Source: Paraburkholderia largidicola (GTDB taxonomy: Bacteria; Pseudomonadota; Gammaproteobacteria; Burkholderiales; Burkholderiaceae). Taken from it: DNA of 64,000 nt. Position 1 is the stretch's first letter; each line of letters begins with the position of its first letter. The notes under the pieces were generated by a model. It did not search any database, was not told the origin of the DNA, and worked only from the letters and a program-made list of their open reading frames with translations. Positions 41,723-49,505 of this stretch are shown here, in pieces. Location: assembly GCF_013426895.1 (NCBI RefSeq), contig NZ_AP023176.1:992001-1056000 (forward strand), in the 5' to 3' direction. The position numbers and the translations under genes were made by a program.

Positions 41723-43264
41723 GTGTTTCACTCAACTCTGTCCCGCACCTGGTTTTGCACCGCCGTGACAACGGCATGCCTCACCGGATACCCCTGCGCC
41801 CACGCAACCGCGATCGCACCGCATGTTGCGGCTGCTTCCGCGCCATCGCCTGCCTCAGCGCCGGCGAAAGAGAAGCGAACGGCGCCCGCGAATGCGAGCG
41901 CGCCGCTCGACTTCCCGGCGATCGTCGAGCGCTACGGACCTGCCGTCGTGAACATCCGCGCGATCCTGCCAGAGAAACCTCTGGCACCGCCCGCACCGCC
42001 AACGCCAGCCGCTTCGCCGGCGCCCGCGTCGGGCGCAAGCTCCGAAGCGATCGACGGTGACGATCCGCTGTTCGCGTTCTTCCGGCAGGTCATGCCGCAG
42101 TCGCAGGACGGGCAGGGCAGTTCACCGCGCGCGATGTCGGGTGTGGGATCGGGTTTCATCGTCAGTCCCAACGGCTTGATTCTGACGACGGCGCATGTGG
42201 TCGACGGCTCCGACGACGTGACCGTGCGCCTCACCGACCGGCGCGAGTTCAAGGCGAAAGTGGTGGCCGTGGATGGCCCAAGCGATGTCGCCGTGATCCA
42301 GATCGACGCGACGAAGCTGCCCGTCGTCAAGCTGGGCGACTCGACGCGTGTGCGCGTCGGCGAACAGGTGCTGACGATCGGCTCACCGGACAGCTATCAG
42401 AACACGGTGACGGCGGGCATCGTCAGCGCGACGTCGCGCACGTTGTCCGATGGCACGACGTTTCCGTTCTTCCAGACCAACGGCGCATTGAATCCCGACA
42501 ACTCGGGCGGCCCGGTGTTCAATCGCGCGGGCGAAGTGGTCGGCATACACGTTCAGGTCTACGCCGATGGCGATCGTTTCCAGAGTCTGACTTTTGCCAT
42601 TCCGATCGCGATGGCGAACAAGGTGCGCGCGCAGTTGCAGGCGCAGTCGAAGTCTCAGGACGGCGACGCCGCGCACGGCGCGTTCGGCATGCAGGTGCAG
42701 GACATCGACCCCGGACTCGCTGGCGCGTTCGGTCTGCCGCGTGCGGCGGGCGCGCTGGTGATCGCCATCGAACCCGGCAGTCCCGCCGCCACCAGCAAGC
42801 TGAAGCCCGGCGACGTGATCGTGCAGATCGCCGACAAGCCCGTCGAGCACGGCGCGGATCTCACCGACCAGGATGCGGTGCCGCAGTCGGGCAAAGTCCC
42901 CGTCAAGCTGATTCGCAATCGCAAGCAGATGACGATCATGGTCAACCTGACGGCGTCGGCGCAATACGCGAGCACGGGCGTGAGCGATGTCGGCCCGCTG
43001 GATCATCTCGGACTCAGCATGCATCCGCTGACGGACGACGAACGGCGCACCACGGGGCTGGCCGAAGGGCTGATGGTCGAGGACGTGTCGGGGGCCGCGG
43101 GCCCGGCAGGCATCAAGCCCGGCGATGTGGTGCTGTCGCTGAACGGCACGCTGGTTGCATCGCAGGATGAACTGGCATCCCTCGCGGCGAAGGCGGGGAA
43201 GAAGGCGGCGCTGCTGATCCAGCGCAATCACGCGCGCAGTTTCGTGACCGTCGATCTGAAGTAA
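41723..43264 (+). CDS. HtrA/DegP-like periplasmic serine protease with two PDZ domains (altered active-site loop)
   Basis: A 513-residue protein starting at GTG, with GGAGGT at 41712-41717 five bases upstream. A signal peptide is followed by an Ala/Pro-rich linker. The protease domain has His158 ('LTTAHVVDG'), Asp188 ('PSDVAVIQID') and Ser261 ('LNPDNSGGPVF'). The loop before the Ser is usually GNSGG but here has Asp259 in place of the first Gly, and the preceding 'TDAAINPG' is 'TNGALNPD'. PDZ domains cover about 320-405 and 425-510. It would act in envelope protein quality control, though the loop changes may lower activity. A zinc carboxypeptidase follows on the same strand. Confidence 0.9.
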   Translation: MFHSTLSRTWFCTAVTTACLTGYPCAHATAIAPHVAAASAPSPASAPAKEKRTAPANASAPLDFPAIVERYGPAVVNIRAILPEKPLAPPAPPTPAASPAPASGASSEAIDGDDPLFAFFRQVMPQSQDGQGSSPRAMSGVGSGFIVSPNGLILTTAHVVDGSDDVTVRLTDRREFKAKVVAVDGPSDVAVIQIDATKLPVVKLGDSTRVRVGEQVLTIGSPDSYQNTVTAGIVSATSRTLSDGTTFPFFQTNGALNPDNSGGPVFNRAGEVVGIHVQVYADGDRFQSLTFAIPIAMANKVRAQLQAQSKSQDGDAAHGAFGMQVQDIDPGLAGAFGLPRAAGALVIAIEPGSPAATSKLKPGDVIVQIADKPVEHGADLTDQDAVPQSGKVPVKLIRNRKQMTIMVNLTASAQYASTGVSDVGPLDHLGLSMHPLTDDERRTTGLAEGLMVEDVSGAAGPAGIKPGDVVLSLNGTLVASQDELASLAAKAGKKAALLIQRNHARSFVTVDLK

Positions 43265-43369
43265 AGCGCAAGCGCTGCGGCGGGATAATTGAAATGTCCG
43301 CCGCGTGCGCCGTTCTCGGTTAGAAGGACCGGGCCGTCCTGGGCCGGGCCGTCTGACCGGAGAACCAAC

Positions 43370-44743
43370 ATGTCCCGCTACCACGCACGCATCACTGGAA
43401 AGGACCAGGCGGCATTGGCCGATCTCGTGACGAAACACAAGGTCACGGTCGCGCGCCATACGATCGAGAAGGTGCAAGGCGGCTATCGCGTCGACGCGCA
43501 CGCCTCCAATGCGCAGATCAAGGCGCTCGAAGCGGACGGCTACCAGGTCGAACGGCTGGAGGATGCCGAAGCGCAAGGCAAGGCGCGCCAGGCGGAGATG
43601 CGCGAGCCACTGGCCGCGCCGCACGCGGCCGATGCGTTGTCCGTCGCAGCGGGCACCGGCTATCTCGATGTCGTGCAGATCGAGGCGGCGCTGGCGGCAG
43701 CAAGCGCCGCGCCCAACGATGCGTTCACGAAGCTGATCAAGCTGCCGCATGCCACCTGGGAAAAGCGCACCTGTCACGCGTTGAAGATCGGCAAAGGCAG
43801 CGGCGCGGCGCGTCCCGGCATCTATTTGCTGGGCGGCGTGCATGCGCGCGAATGGGGAAGCCCGGATATCCTGATCCATTTCGTGCAGTTGCTCGCCAAC
43901 GCGTATACCACGCACCAACCGGTCAAGATCGGCAGCCGAACGTTCACGGCGGCGGATATCAGGCACGTGGTCGAAGCCAAAGACCTGTTCGTGTTTCCGC
44001 AAGCGAATCCCGACGGCCGCCACTACAGCATGTCGACCGAGTCGATGTGGCGCAAGAACCGCCGGCCCGCGCCGGCGGGACATAGCAAGCCGCAATGCTG
44101 CGGCGTCGATATCAACCGCAACTACAATTTTCTGTGGAATTTCCCGCAGTACTTCGATCCCGAAAGTCCGATCACCAATTCCACCGATCCCTGCGACTAC
44201 GAGGTGTATATCGGCCCCGCCGCCGAATCGGAGCCGGAAACGAAGAACGCCGTATGGATGTTCGACACCTATCCGAACATCCGTTACTTCATCGATCTGC
44301 ACAGCTATTCGGAAGACATTCTGTACAACTGGGGCGACGACGAGAACCAGAGCGGTCATCCCGACATGAACTTCCAGAACCCCGCCTACGACGGCAAGCG
44401 CGGCATTGCCAACGACAAGGCCTATCGCGAGTACATCGCGACGGCGGACAAGAAGATCGCCGTCGATCTCGCGAACGAAATGCGCGACGCGATCAAGGCG
44501 TCGCGCGGCCGCGTGTACAAGACCGAGCAGGCGATGAGCCTGTACCCGACGGCGGGCACGTCCGACGACTATGCGTTCAGCCGTCACATCGTCGACGCGA
44601 AGAAGGCGAAGGTGTTCTCCTATACGGTGGAATGGGGCAGCAAGGACAATCCGACGCCGTTCCACCCGCCGTACCCGGAGATGAAGCAGATCATCGACGA
44701 GGTGACGTCGGGGCTGCTGGCGTTTTGCATTGCGGCGAAGTGA
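43370..44743 (+). CDS. M14-family zinc carboxypeptidase
   Basis: A 457-residue metallopeptidase. Zinc ligands are His158 and Glu161 ('GVHAREWGSPD') and His311 ('FIDLHSYSED'). Substrate residues include the Asn-Arg pair in 'DINRNYNFLW' (248-257), and the catalytic base is Glu421 ('YTVEWGSKD'). About 100 N-terminal residues form a repeat-rich, charged prodomain-like section. No signal peptide is obvious, so location is uncertain. GGAGA seven to eleven bases before ATG 43370 sets the start. It lies 105 bp after the HtrA-like gene, which suggests a linked role in peptide breakdown. Confidence 0.9.
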   Translation: MSRYHARITGKDQAALADLVTKHKVTVARHTIEKVQGGYRVDAHASNAQIKALEADGYQVERLEDAEAQGKARQAEMREPLAAPHAADALSVAAGTGYLDVVQIEAALAAASAAPNDAFTKLIKLPHATWEKRTCHALKIGKGSGAARPGIYLLGGVHAREWGSPDILIHFVQLLANAYTTHQPVKIGSRTFTAADIRHVVEAKDLFVFPQANPDGRHYSMSTESMWRKNRRPAPAGHSKPQCCGVDINRNYNFLWNFPQYFDPESPITNSTDPCDYEVYIGPAAESEPETKNAVWMFDTYPNIRYFIDLHSYSEDILYNWGDDENQSGHPDMNFQNPAYDGKRGIANDKAYREYIATADKKIAVDLANEMRDAIKASRGRVYKTEQAMSLYPTAGTSDDYAFSRHIVDAKKAKVFSYTVEWGSKDNPTPFHPPYPEMKQIIDEVTSGLLAFCIAAK

Positions 44744-44756
44744 CGGCGCTACCGTG

Positions 44757-45044
44757 TCACTGCCCTTTGATCAGCATGACACGGTGACGCGATCCTTCGA
44801 GCCTGTGCTGCGCGACTTGCTGATACGTGTCGCTGTCGTACCAGGCACGGGCTGCCGTCACCGACGGAAATTCGAGTATGACCGTCGCTTCGGCTGGATC
44901 GCCTTCCAGCATCTGTTGCGTGCCATAGGCGGCGAGCACCTTGTGCGGGTAGCCGTCGAAGCTGTCGCGCACCTTCGAGTGGTATGCGTCGAGCGCCGCC
45001 TGGTCCTGCGTGCTTTCGCGCGTGAAAATCATGTAAGCCGTCAA
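44757..45044 (-). CDS. DUF1330-family protein (ferredoxin-like dimeric barrel)
   Basis: A 95-residue protein matching the DUF1330 pattern: 'AYMIFTRESTQDQAALDAYH', then 'GDPAEATVILEFPSVTAARA' and 'WYDSDTYQQVAQHRLEGS'. Structures in this family are small alpha/beta dimers of unknown function. The start is TTG at 45044, overlapping the previous stop (TTGA), with AGGAGA at a good distance; the next ATG would lose four residues. It ends an operon that starts with the isochorismatase-like gene. Its stop converges with the carboxypeptidase gene. Confidence 0.85.
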   Translation of the reverse strand: MTAYMIFTRESTQDQAALDAYHSKVRDSFDGYPHKVLAAYGTQQMLEGDPAEATVILEFPSVTAARAWYDSDTYQQVAQHRLEGSRHRVMLIKGQ

Positions 45045-45685
45045 GACGGTTCTCCTGCGTGTGACAGGATTGCGCGTTCACGCGACGCGGCCCGTCCGCG
45101 CGCAAACTGAATGGCGGTTTGCGCGACGCGCTCTCCAAGGTGTCGTGCCGTGTCCAGATCGGCTTGCGGCGGCGCGGCGTCGGCGCCTTCGTCGGCATTC
45201 GATTGCGCGGCCGCGCCCAGAAAGAAGCCAAGCCGGTTCGCATCCTGTTCGCTGCCGCGCGTGCTGTTGTTGCCGGGCGGCAAGCCAAGGCTGATCCAGT
45301 GCATGCCGTGCTGGGCAGCGAAGATCGCGAACTGCATCAACGTCGCGAGCTTGTCGCCCGAGCGCGATGCGGAGTTCGTGAAGCCCGCCGCCAGCTTGTC
45401 TTTCCATGCACTCGTGAAGAACGCGCTGGAACTGGCGTCCATGAACGATTTGAACGCTGCCGACGCGCTGCCCATATACGTCGGCGCGCCGAACACGATC
45501 GCGTCGGCGGATTCGAGCGCGGCCCACTCGTCTTGCGCCTGCTCGACGCTCAGCAGCAACGCCCTGGCGCCGGGCGTTTGTGCAACGCCGGCGCTGACGG
45601 CCTGCGCCTGCCGCGCAGTGTGGCCGTAGCCGCTATGAAATACGATTGCAATCGTGACTTCTTCCATGGTGGTTGTCGAATTCAT
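45041..45685 (-). CDS. Flavodoxin/NADPH-dependent FMN reductase-like protein (WrbA-type)
   Basis: A 214-residue flavodoxin-fold protein. The FMN phosphate loop is 'FHSGYGHTARQAQAV' (residues 16-30), and 'IVFGAPTYMGSASAAFKSFM' and 'GNNSTRGSEQDANRLG' are typical of WrbA-like quinone reductases. It overlaps the DUF1330 gene by four bases. The start at 45685 has a weak AGG site; ATG 45667 is possible. With the isochorismatase-like enzyme it suggests a quinone or xenobiotic detoxification operon under the divergent LysR gene. Confidence 0.85.
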   Translation of the reverse strand: MNSTTTMEEVTIAIVFHSGYGHTARQAQAVSAGVAQTPGARALLLSVEQAQDEWAALESADAIVFGAPTYMGSASAAFKSFMDASSSAFFTSAWKDKLAAGFTNSASRSGDKLATLMQFAIFAAQHGMHWISLGLPPGNNSTRGSEQDANRLGFFLGAAAQSNADEGADAAPPQADLDTARHLGERVAQTAIQFARGRAASRERAILSHAGEPS

Positions 45686-45754
45686 GTCGCCTGGTAGAGA
45701 GATGCCCGTCCGCGATTCGCGATCGGGCAACGGATCAGCGTGCTGCCACGGTCG

Positions 45755-46384
45755 TCACGCGGCCACGGAATCGACGGCTTCGAGAAATTCGGCAACGGTC
45801 ATTGCGTCGTGGCCGAACGTCGGATAGGAAATCGACAGCGCGGCTTCGTGCGCCGCTTCCGTAAAGTCGGCGACGGCATCGGTGATGAACGTCACGTGAA
45901 AGCCGGCTTCGAGCGCATGACGGCCGGTCCCTTCGATGCAGGTCTGCGATGTCAGTCCGGCCAGCACGACTTTCTCGATGCCGTTCGCCCGGAGTTGCGC
46001 TTCCAGATCCGTGCCGATGAACGAGTCGAACATCCGGTGACGACTCACTACGATTTCGCCTGCCCGCGGACGCAGCGGCGCGTAGAAGTCCGCGCCGTAA
46101 GTCCCTTTGCGCAGCACCTCGTTGGCGAGCGCCCATTGCATACGCGGATGGACATGCTTGATGTCGTCGAAACTGTGCTCATCGGTGCCGTGCGGTGCGA
46201 AGATGATCTTCATACCCGCTGCGCGCGCGCCTTCGAGCAGTTGCGCGACGTGCACCACGAAACCCGTCTTGTCGAGCATGGGCGCAATCGACGCGTGCAG
46301 CTTGCCGTCGTCGGCGAGAAAGTCGTTCAGCACGTCGATGAGCACGAGTGCCGTGGTTTGAACGGGATAGATACGATCGTTCAT
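45755..46384 (-). CDS. Cysteine hydrolase, isochorismatase superfamily (atypical Lys position)
   Basis: A 209-residue hydrolase. Asp17 ('VLIDVLNDF') and Cys149 ('LTSQTCIEGTG') are the expected catalytic residues. At the usual Lys position the sequence is 'VVSRHRMFDSF', giving Arg115/His116 instead of Lys. The same variation occurs in some related hydrolases, so activity is not excluded. It leads a three-gene operon with the flavodoxin-like and DUF1330 genes and is divergent from a LysR gene at 46527. The substrate is unknown; amides or N-carbamoyl compounds are typical for the family. Confidence 0.85.
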   Translation of the reverse strand: MNDRIYPVQTTALVLIDVLNDFLADDGKLHASIAPMLDKTGFVVHVAQLLEGARAAGMKIIFAPHGTDEHSFDDIKHVHPRMQWALANEVLRKGTYGADFYAPLRPRAGEIVVSRHRMFDSFIGTDLEAQLRANGIEKVVLAGLTSQTCIEGTGRHALEAGFHVTFITDAVADFTEAAHEAALSISYPTFGHDAMTVAEFLEAVDSVAA

Positions 46385-46480
46385 TTTGCAGATCCTGAAT
46401 GAGTGCGCCAGCAGCGGCGTGCGTCCGAACCGTCGAACTGAACCGCCAGGCCGTTGGTGGCATCATGTACGAGCCGCGCG

Positions 46481-46503
46481 TGCCGCACTACGGGCTTGCG
46501 GCA
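46481..46503. promoter_or_regulatory. Candidate LysR operator TGCCGCA-n9-TGCGGCA
   Basis: A perfect 7-bp inverted repeat (46481-46487 and 46497-46503) lies in the divergent gap between the hydrolase operon and the LysR gene, 24 bp before the LysR start. The size and symmetry suit LysR recognition. Confidence 0.5.
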
Positions 46504-46526
46504 AACAACACCTATTCGTGAAGCAA

Positions 46527-47468
46527 ATGAGTGATCGATTCCAGGAGCTGCATGTGTTCGTGCGCGCTGCCGAAACGGGCAGCTTCTCCGCAACGGCGCG
46601 CGAACTCGGGCTGTCGCAGCCTTCCGTGTCGCGGATCGTCTCCGAGCTCGAAGCGCGTCTCGGCACGACGCTGCTGTTGCGCAGCACGCGCAATATCGTG
46701 CCGACGGAGGCAGGCAAGGCGTTTCTGCTCAGAGGCCGGAAGCTGCTGCGCGAACTCGAAGAAGCCGACGACGAAGCGCGGCACGTCGGTGGCCTGAGCG
46801 GCGTGCTGCGCGTGGCGACGTCAGCCATCGTCGGCGTGCGCACGCTGATTCCGAGCCTGCCTGTGTTCCTGAAGGCGCATCCGGCGTTGCGCATCGAGCT
46901 TCTGACATCCGACAGCATGCAGGACCTGATCGCCGAAGGCGCCGATCTCGCCGTCCGCTTCGGCGAGCTGGAGGATTCCGGCTTCGGCGCGCGCAAGATC
47001 GGCATGGTGCCGCGCATGCTGGTCGCTTCCCCCGGCTACCTGAGGGAGCGAGGCATCCCGGCCACGCTGGACGAACTCGCCGCGCATGACATCGTCACCG
47101 GCCCGTCGGGCCCGTCGCGTGAAACATGGACCTTCGAGCACGATGGCGTTCCCGTGTCGATCAAGGTCCACGCGCGCGTGTTCGTCGGCGCGGCAGAGGG
47201 CGTCATTGCCTGCGTCCGCGAAGGCCTCGGCATCGCGATGGCGAAGCAATGGCTTTGCGAGCCTGAGCTGCAGTCTGGACAGTTGGTCACGGTGCTGGAC
47301 GACTACCGCCTGCCGTCCGCGCCAATTCATGCCGTCTTTCCTGAGGGCGCGCAGCCGTCGCAAAAGGTGCGACTCTTCACCGATCATCTGATCGAAGTCT
47401 TCTCTGCGCTGCATGGCGATACGCGCTTCGCGCCGTATCGAAAGTTTGCTGTCGAGCGGACTTCATAG
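46527..47468 (+). CDS. LysR family transcriptional regulator
   Basis: A 313-residue LysR protein. The helix-turn-helix is 'GSFSATARELGLSQPSVSRI' with 'LLRSTRNIVPTEAGKAFLLR' after it. The effector domain has 'IAEGADLAVRFGELEDSGFG' and 'REGLGIAMAKQWLCEPELQS'. A longer in-frame form beginning at 46386 would overlap the divergent gene's promoter and lacks LysR character, so ATG 46527 is preferred. It most likely controls the operon at 46384-44757. The gap 47469-47737 shows no gene. Confidence 0.88.
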   Translation: MSDRFQELHVFVRAAETGSFSATARELGLSQPSVSRIVSELEARLGTTLLLRSTRNIVPTEAGKAFLLRGRKLLRELEEADDEARHVGGLSGVLRVATSAIVGVRTLIPSLPVFLKAHPALRIELLTSDSMQDLIAEGADLAVRFGELEDSGFGARKIGMVPRMLVASPGYLRERGIPATLDELAAHDIVTGPSGPSRETWTFEHDGVPVSIKVHARVFVGAAEGVIACVREGLGIAMAKQWLCEPELQSGQLVTVLDDYRLPSAPIHAVFPEGAQPSQKVRLFTDHLIEVFSALHGDTRFAPYRKFAVERTS

Positions 47469-47737
47469 CTGGCGCAATCGTTTGCGATGCGCGTTTTCGT
47501 GTCTGGGCTGAAGGCGGCACCGCGCCCGGTTTTTCCGACCCACGCGCCCAACTGAGACGCACGGTAAAGCCTCGCCGCCAGGCAGGGTTATCGTTGTTCG
47601 AAAAGAGCCGGACAGATCGCGCGGCGGTGCGTCATGAAGATCGATGGCACCGTGGCCGCGTCGACGCCGCTCCGCTGTCCTCAGGGACAGTCGGGCGCGG
47701 CCTGCCGGGCAGCGACGGGTGACGATCGGGGGCCAAC

Positions 47738-48034
47738 ATGGTGGCAACAAGAATTGAAACGCCGGCGGATGTCGGGACGCTGCGCTCAGCGAGCCTGGCC
47801 GACGTCGAGCTGGAACATCTGGAAAGGATGGTTCAGTACGTGGTTCGCCGGACGGAAACGGATGACGTGTCGAAGCTCGACTACGACTACTGGGCGAAGC
47901 GCCTGCGCAAGCTCGCGCAGACTTACGATCTGGTGACGACGCAACGGCAGCGGGTCATCGCGCTGCTCGATCTGCTCGAACGGGAAATGCTGTATCAGGC
48001 GCGCAGTCTGAAGGCGGCGACGTTCCAGCCGTAG
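47738..48034 (+). CDS. Small helical hypothetical protein
   Basis: A 98-residue protein that is mostly alpha-helical and amphipathic, for example 'ADVELEHLERMVQYVVRR' and 'VIALLDLLEREMLYQARS', with heptad-like spacing of Leu and Val. No family is recognised. A GGGGG run eight or so bases before the ATG may act as the ribosome binding site. It stands alone and converges with the TetR gene. Composition agrees with a real coding gene, but chance cannot be excluded. Confidence 0.6.
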   Translation: MVATRIETPADVGTLRSASLADVELEHLERMVQYVVRRTETDDVSKLDYDYWAKRLRKLAQTYDLVTTQRQRVIALLDLLEREMLYQARSLKAATFQP

Positions 48035-48068
48035 TGTGGGAGTGTCGTGGCGCTGCCGCGTGGATCGG

Positions 48069-48728
48069 CTAGAACAGCATGCCCAGCGCCGTCTCCAGCA
48101 CCATGCGCTTGAACTTCTTCTCATGCTGCGGCAGCGATGAGAACGCCAGCATCAGGTGGCTGTACGCGACGGTCTTGCTGATCGCGTTCAGCAGCATGAA
48201 AAACATCAGCTCCGCGTCCTTGACCTTCAGCGCGTCCTGCCGCGCGGCGTCGGCGAAGATCGGCACCAGCGCGTCGTGATACGGGCGCACCAGCCGCTCG
48301 ATCAGCACGTTGAGCCGCTCGCCTTCTTCCGTCGCCGCCGTCGAAAAGAAAATGCCCACGTCGGGGTCGCCGAACACCTCGTCGATGAATCTCGCCACCG
48401 CCATTTCCACCCGCGCCTTCGCGTCCAGCGGCGCGGTCCGCAACGCCAGCGTCGCGTCGACCATCGGCGCCATCTGGTCGGCGATCTGCTCGACGACGGC
48501 CAGCCACAACGTTTCTTTCGATCCGAAATGATGCGCGACGAGTGCCGCATCGACGCCTGAGTCGCGCGCGATCTCGCGCACGCTCGTTGCCTCGAATCCC
48601 CGTTTGCCGAAACTCTTGCGTGCATTGCGCAGGATCAGGTCCGGCCCGACCGATGCCGTCGACGCCGGGCGTCCGCGTGCGCGTTTCTTGTCCTTCTGGG
48701 GCTCTGCTGTTGCCGTCACGTCTTTCAT
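48069..48728 (-). CDS. TetR family transcriptional regulator
   Basis: A 219-residue TetR protein. A basic leader ('KDKKRARGRPAST') precedes the helix-turn-helix 'TSVREIARDSGVDAALVAHH', then 'FGSKETLWLAVVEQI'. The C-terminal ligand/dimer domain is helical. The C-terminal 'EKKFKRMVLETALGML' is similar to the CerR/YbiH-type C-terminal domain. The longer in-frame start (49106) would overlap the divergent gene, so ATG 48728 is chosen. A 10-bp palindrome just upstream (48754-48763) may be its own operator, and the divergent DUF3331 gene is a possible target. Confidence 0.86.
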   Translation of the reverse strand: MKDVTATAEPQKDKKRARGRPASTASVGPDLILRNARKSFGKRGFEATSVREIARDSGVDAALVAHHFGSKETLWLAVVEQIADQMAPMVDATLALRTAPLDAKARVEMAVARFIDEVFGDPDVGIFFSTAATEEGERLNVLIERLVRPYHDALVPIFADAARQDALKVKDAELMFFMLLNAISKTVAYSHLMLAFSSLPQHEKKFKRMVLETALGMLF

Positions 48729-48753
48729 TCGAATGAGCTTGCCGATCGTCAGA

Positions 48754-48763
48754 TCACGCGTGA
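48754..48763. promoter_or_regulatory. Palindrome TCACGCGTGA upstream of the TetR gene
   Basis: A perfect 10-bp palindrome 26 bp upstream of the TetR start codon, in the divergent gap. The position suits autoregulation by the TetR protein; only the symmetry supports it. Confidence 0.4.
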
Positions 48764-48815
48764 GTTTAACCGAGCGCCCGAGGGGCGGCCGAAGTGGGCC
48801 GCGCGACGCATGCGT

Positions 48816-48844
48816 TTGACACGAACGTCCGGCGCCGTTACGAT
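48816..48844 (+). promoter_or_regulatory. Sigma-70 promoter of the DUF3331 gene
   Basis: TTGACA (48816-48821) and TACGAT (48839-48844) are separated by 17 bp. The expected transcript start is about 20 bases before the ATG at 48874. Confidence 0.65.
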
Positions 48845-48873
48845 CTCGATATTCATCACGTGTTGAATTAATC

Positions 48874-49278
48874 ATGCCAGAACGCATACGGATCGAAGAG
48901 CACGCCGATGTCTGGTGTCGGACTGTCGTGGCGATTCGCAATTTCGACGTCACACCGGAACCCGTCGCAACACCACGCCCGGAACGTCCGGCGCGCCGCA
49001 GGCCGCGCACAGCAGCATGCTGGGATGGGCGAAGCCAGCCGACGGTACGCGTGCTCGACAAGCCGACCGCGCAGACGCTGACGGTTTCATGGTGCGACGC
49101 CCGCACGGGCCACTACGGCTATCAGACATGGCGCGTGAACATCGCGCGCCGGGCGGGACAATGCGTGCTGACGGGCCGCAGCATCGCGGCGGGCGAAACC
49201 GTCTACTGCCCGCGCGCGAACGGCACGCCGCCGGGCAACGCGGGCGCGATGATCGTCGCGTCAGGCGTCGATATCTGA
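48874..49278 (+). CDS. DUF3331 domain protein
   Basis: A 134-residue protein. The C-terminal half matches DUF3331, a Burkholderia-lineage domain: 'TLTVSWCDARTGHYGYQTWR', then 'CVLTGRSIAAGETVYCPRAN'. Cys73, Cys97 and Cys112 plus His79 could bind metal. The first about 50 residues are Arg/Pro-rich and variable. It has its own good promoter and is divergent from the TetR gene. The function of the family is unknown; the compact Cys pattern hints at nucleic acid or metal binding. The gap 49279-49505 shows no gene. Confidence 0.85.
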   Translation: MPERIRIEEHADVWCRTVVAIRNFDVTPEPVATPRPERPARRRPRTAACWDGRSQPTVRVLDKPTAQTLTVSWCDARTGHYGYQTWRVNIARRAGQCVLTGRSIAAGETVYCPRANGTPPGNAGAMIVASGVDI

Positions 49279-49505
49279 CGCAAATGGCGTCGAAGGCCGC
49301 CCAAGGTGGCAGGACAGGGCGCAATGTCGCGCAATGGAGACACGGAAAGACTTCGAAATATTGCGCAATCGATGCGCAATCACGCAACGGACGGGCGGTT
49401 TGCGGTCTGTCCGAGGCTTGCCGGCGCGATGATGGACGACGGGTTGTGTTTTAATCACGGGTACTGTGGTTGTCTTTCAACGTATCTGCACTCCATCACT
49501 ATCAG

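Noticed and set aside
41485..42060. A 191-residue plus-strand frame before and into the HtrA gene
   Set aside because: It overlaps the signal peptide and linker of the HtrA-like protein in another frame. The GTG at 41723 has an ideal ribosome binding site, and this frame has none.
42383..44665. A 760-residue minus-strand frame across the HtrA and carboxypeptidase genes
   Set aside because: It covers two real genes on the other strand including their gap and has an Arg-rich, domain-free composition.
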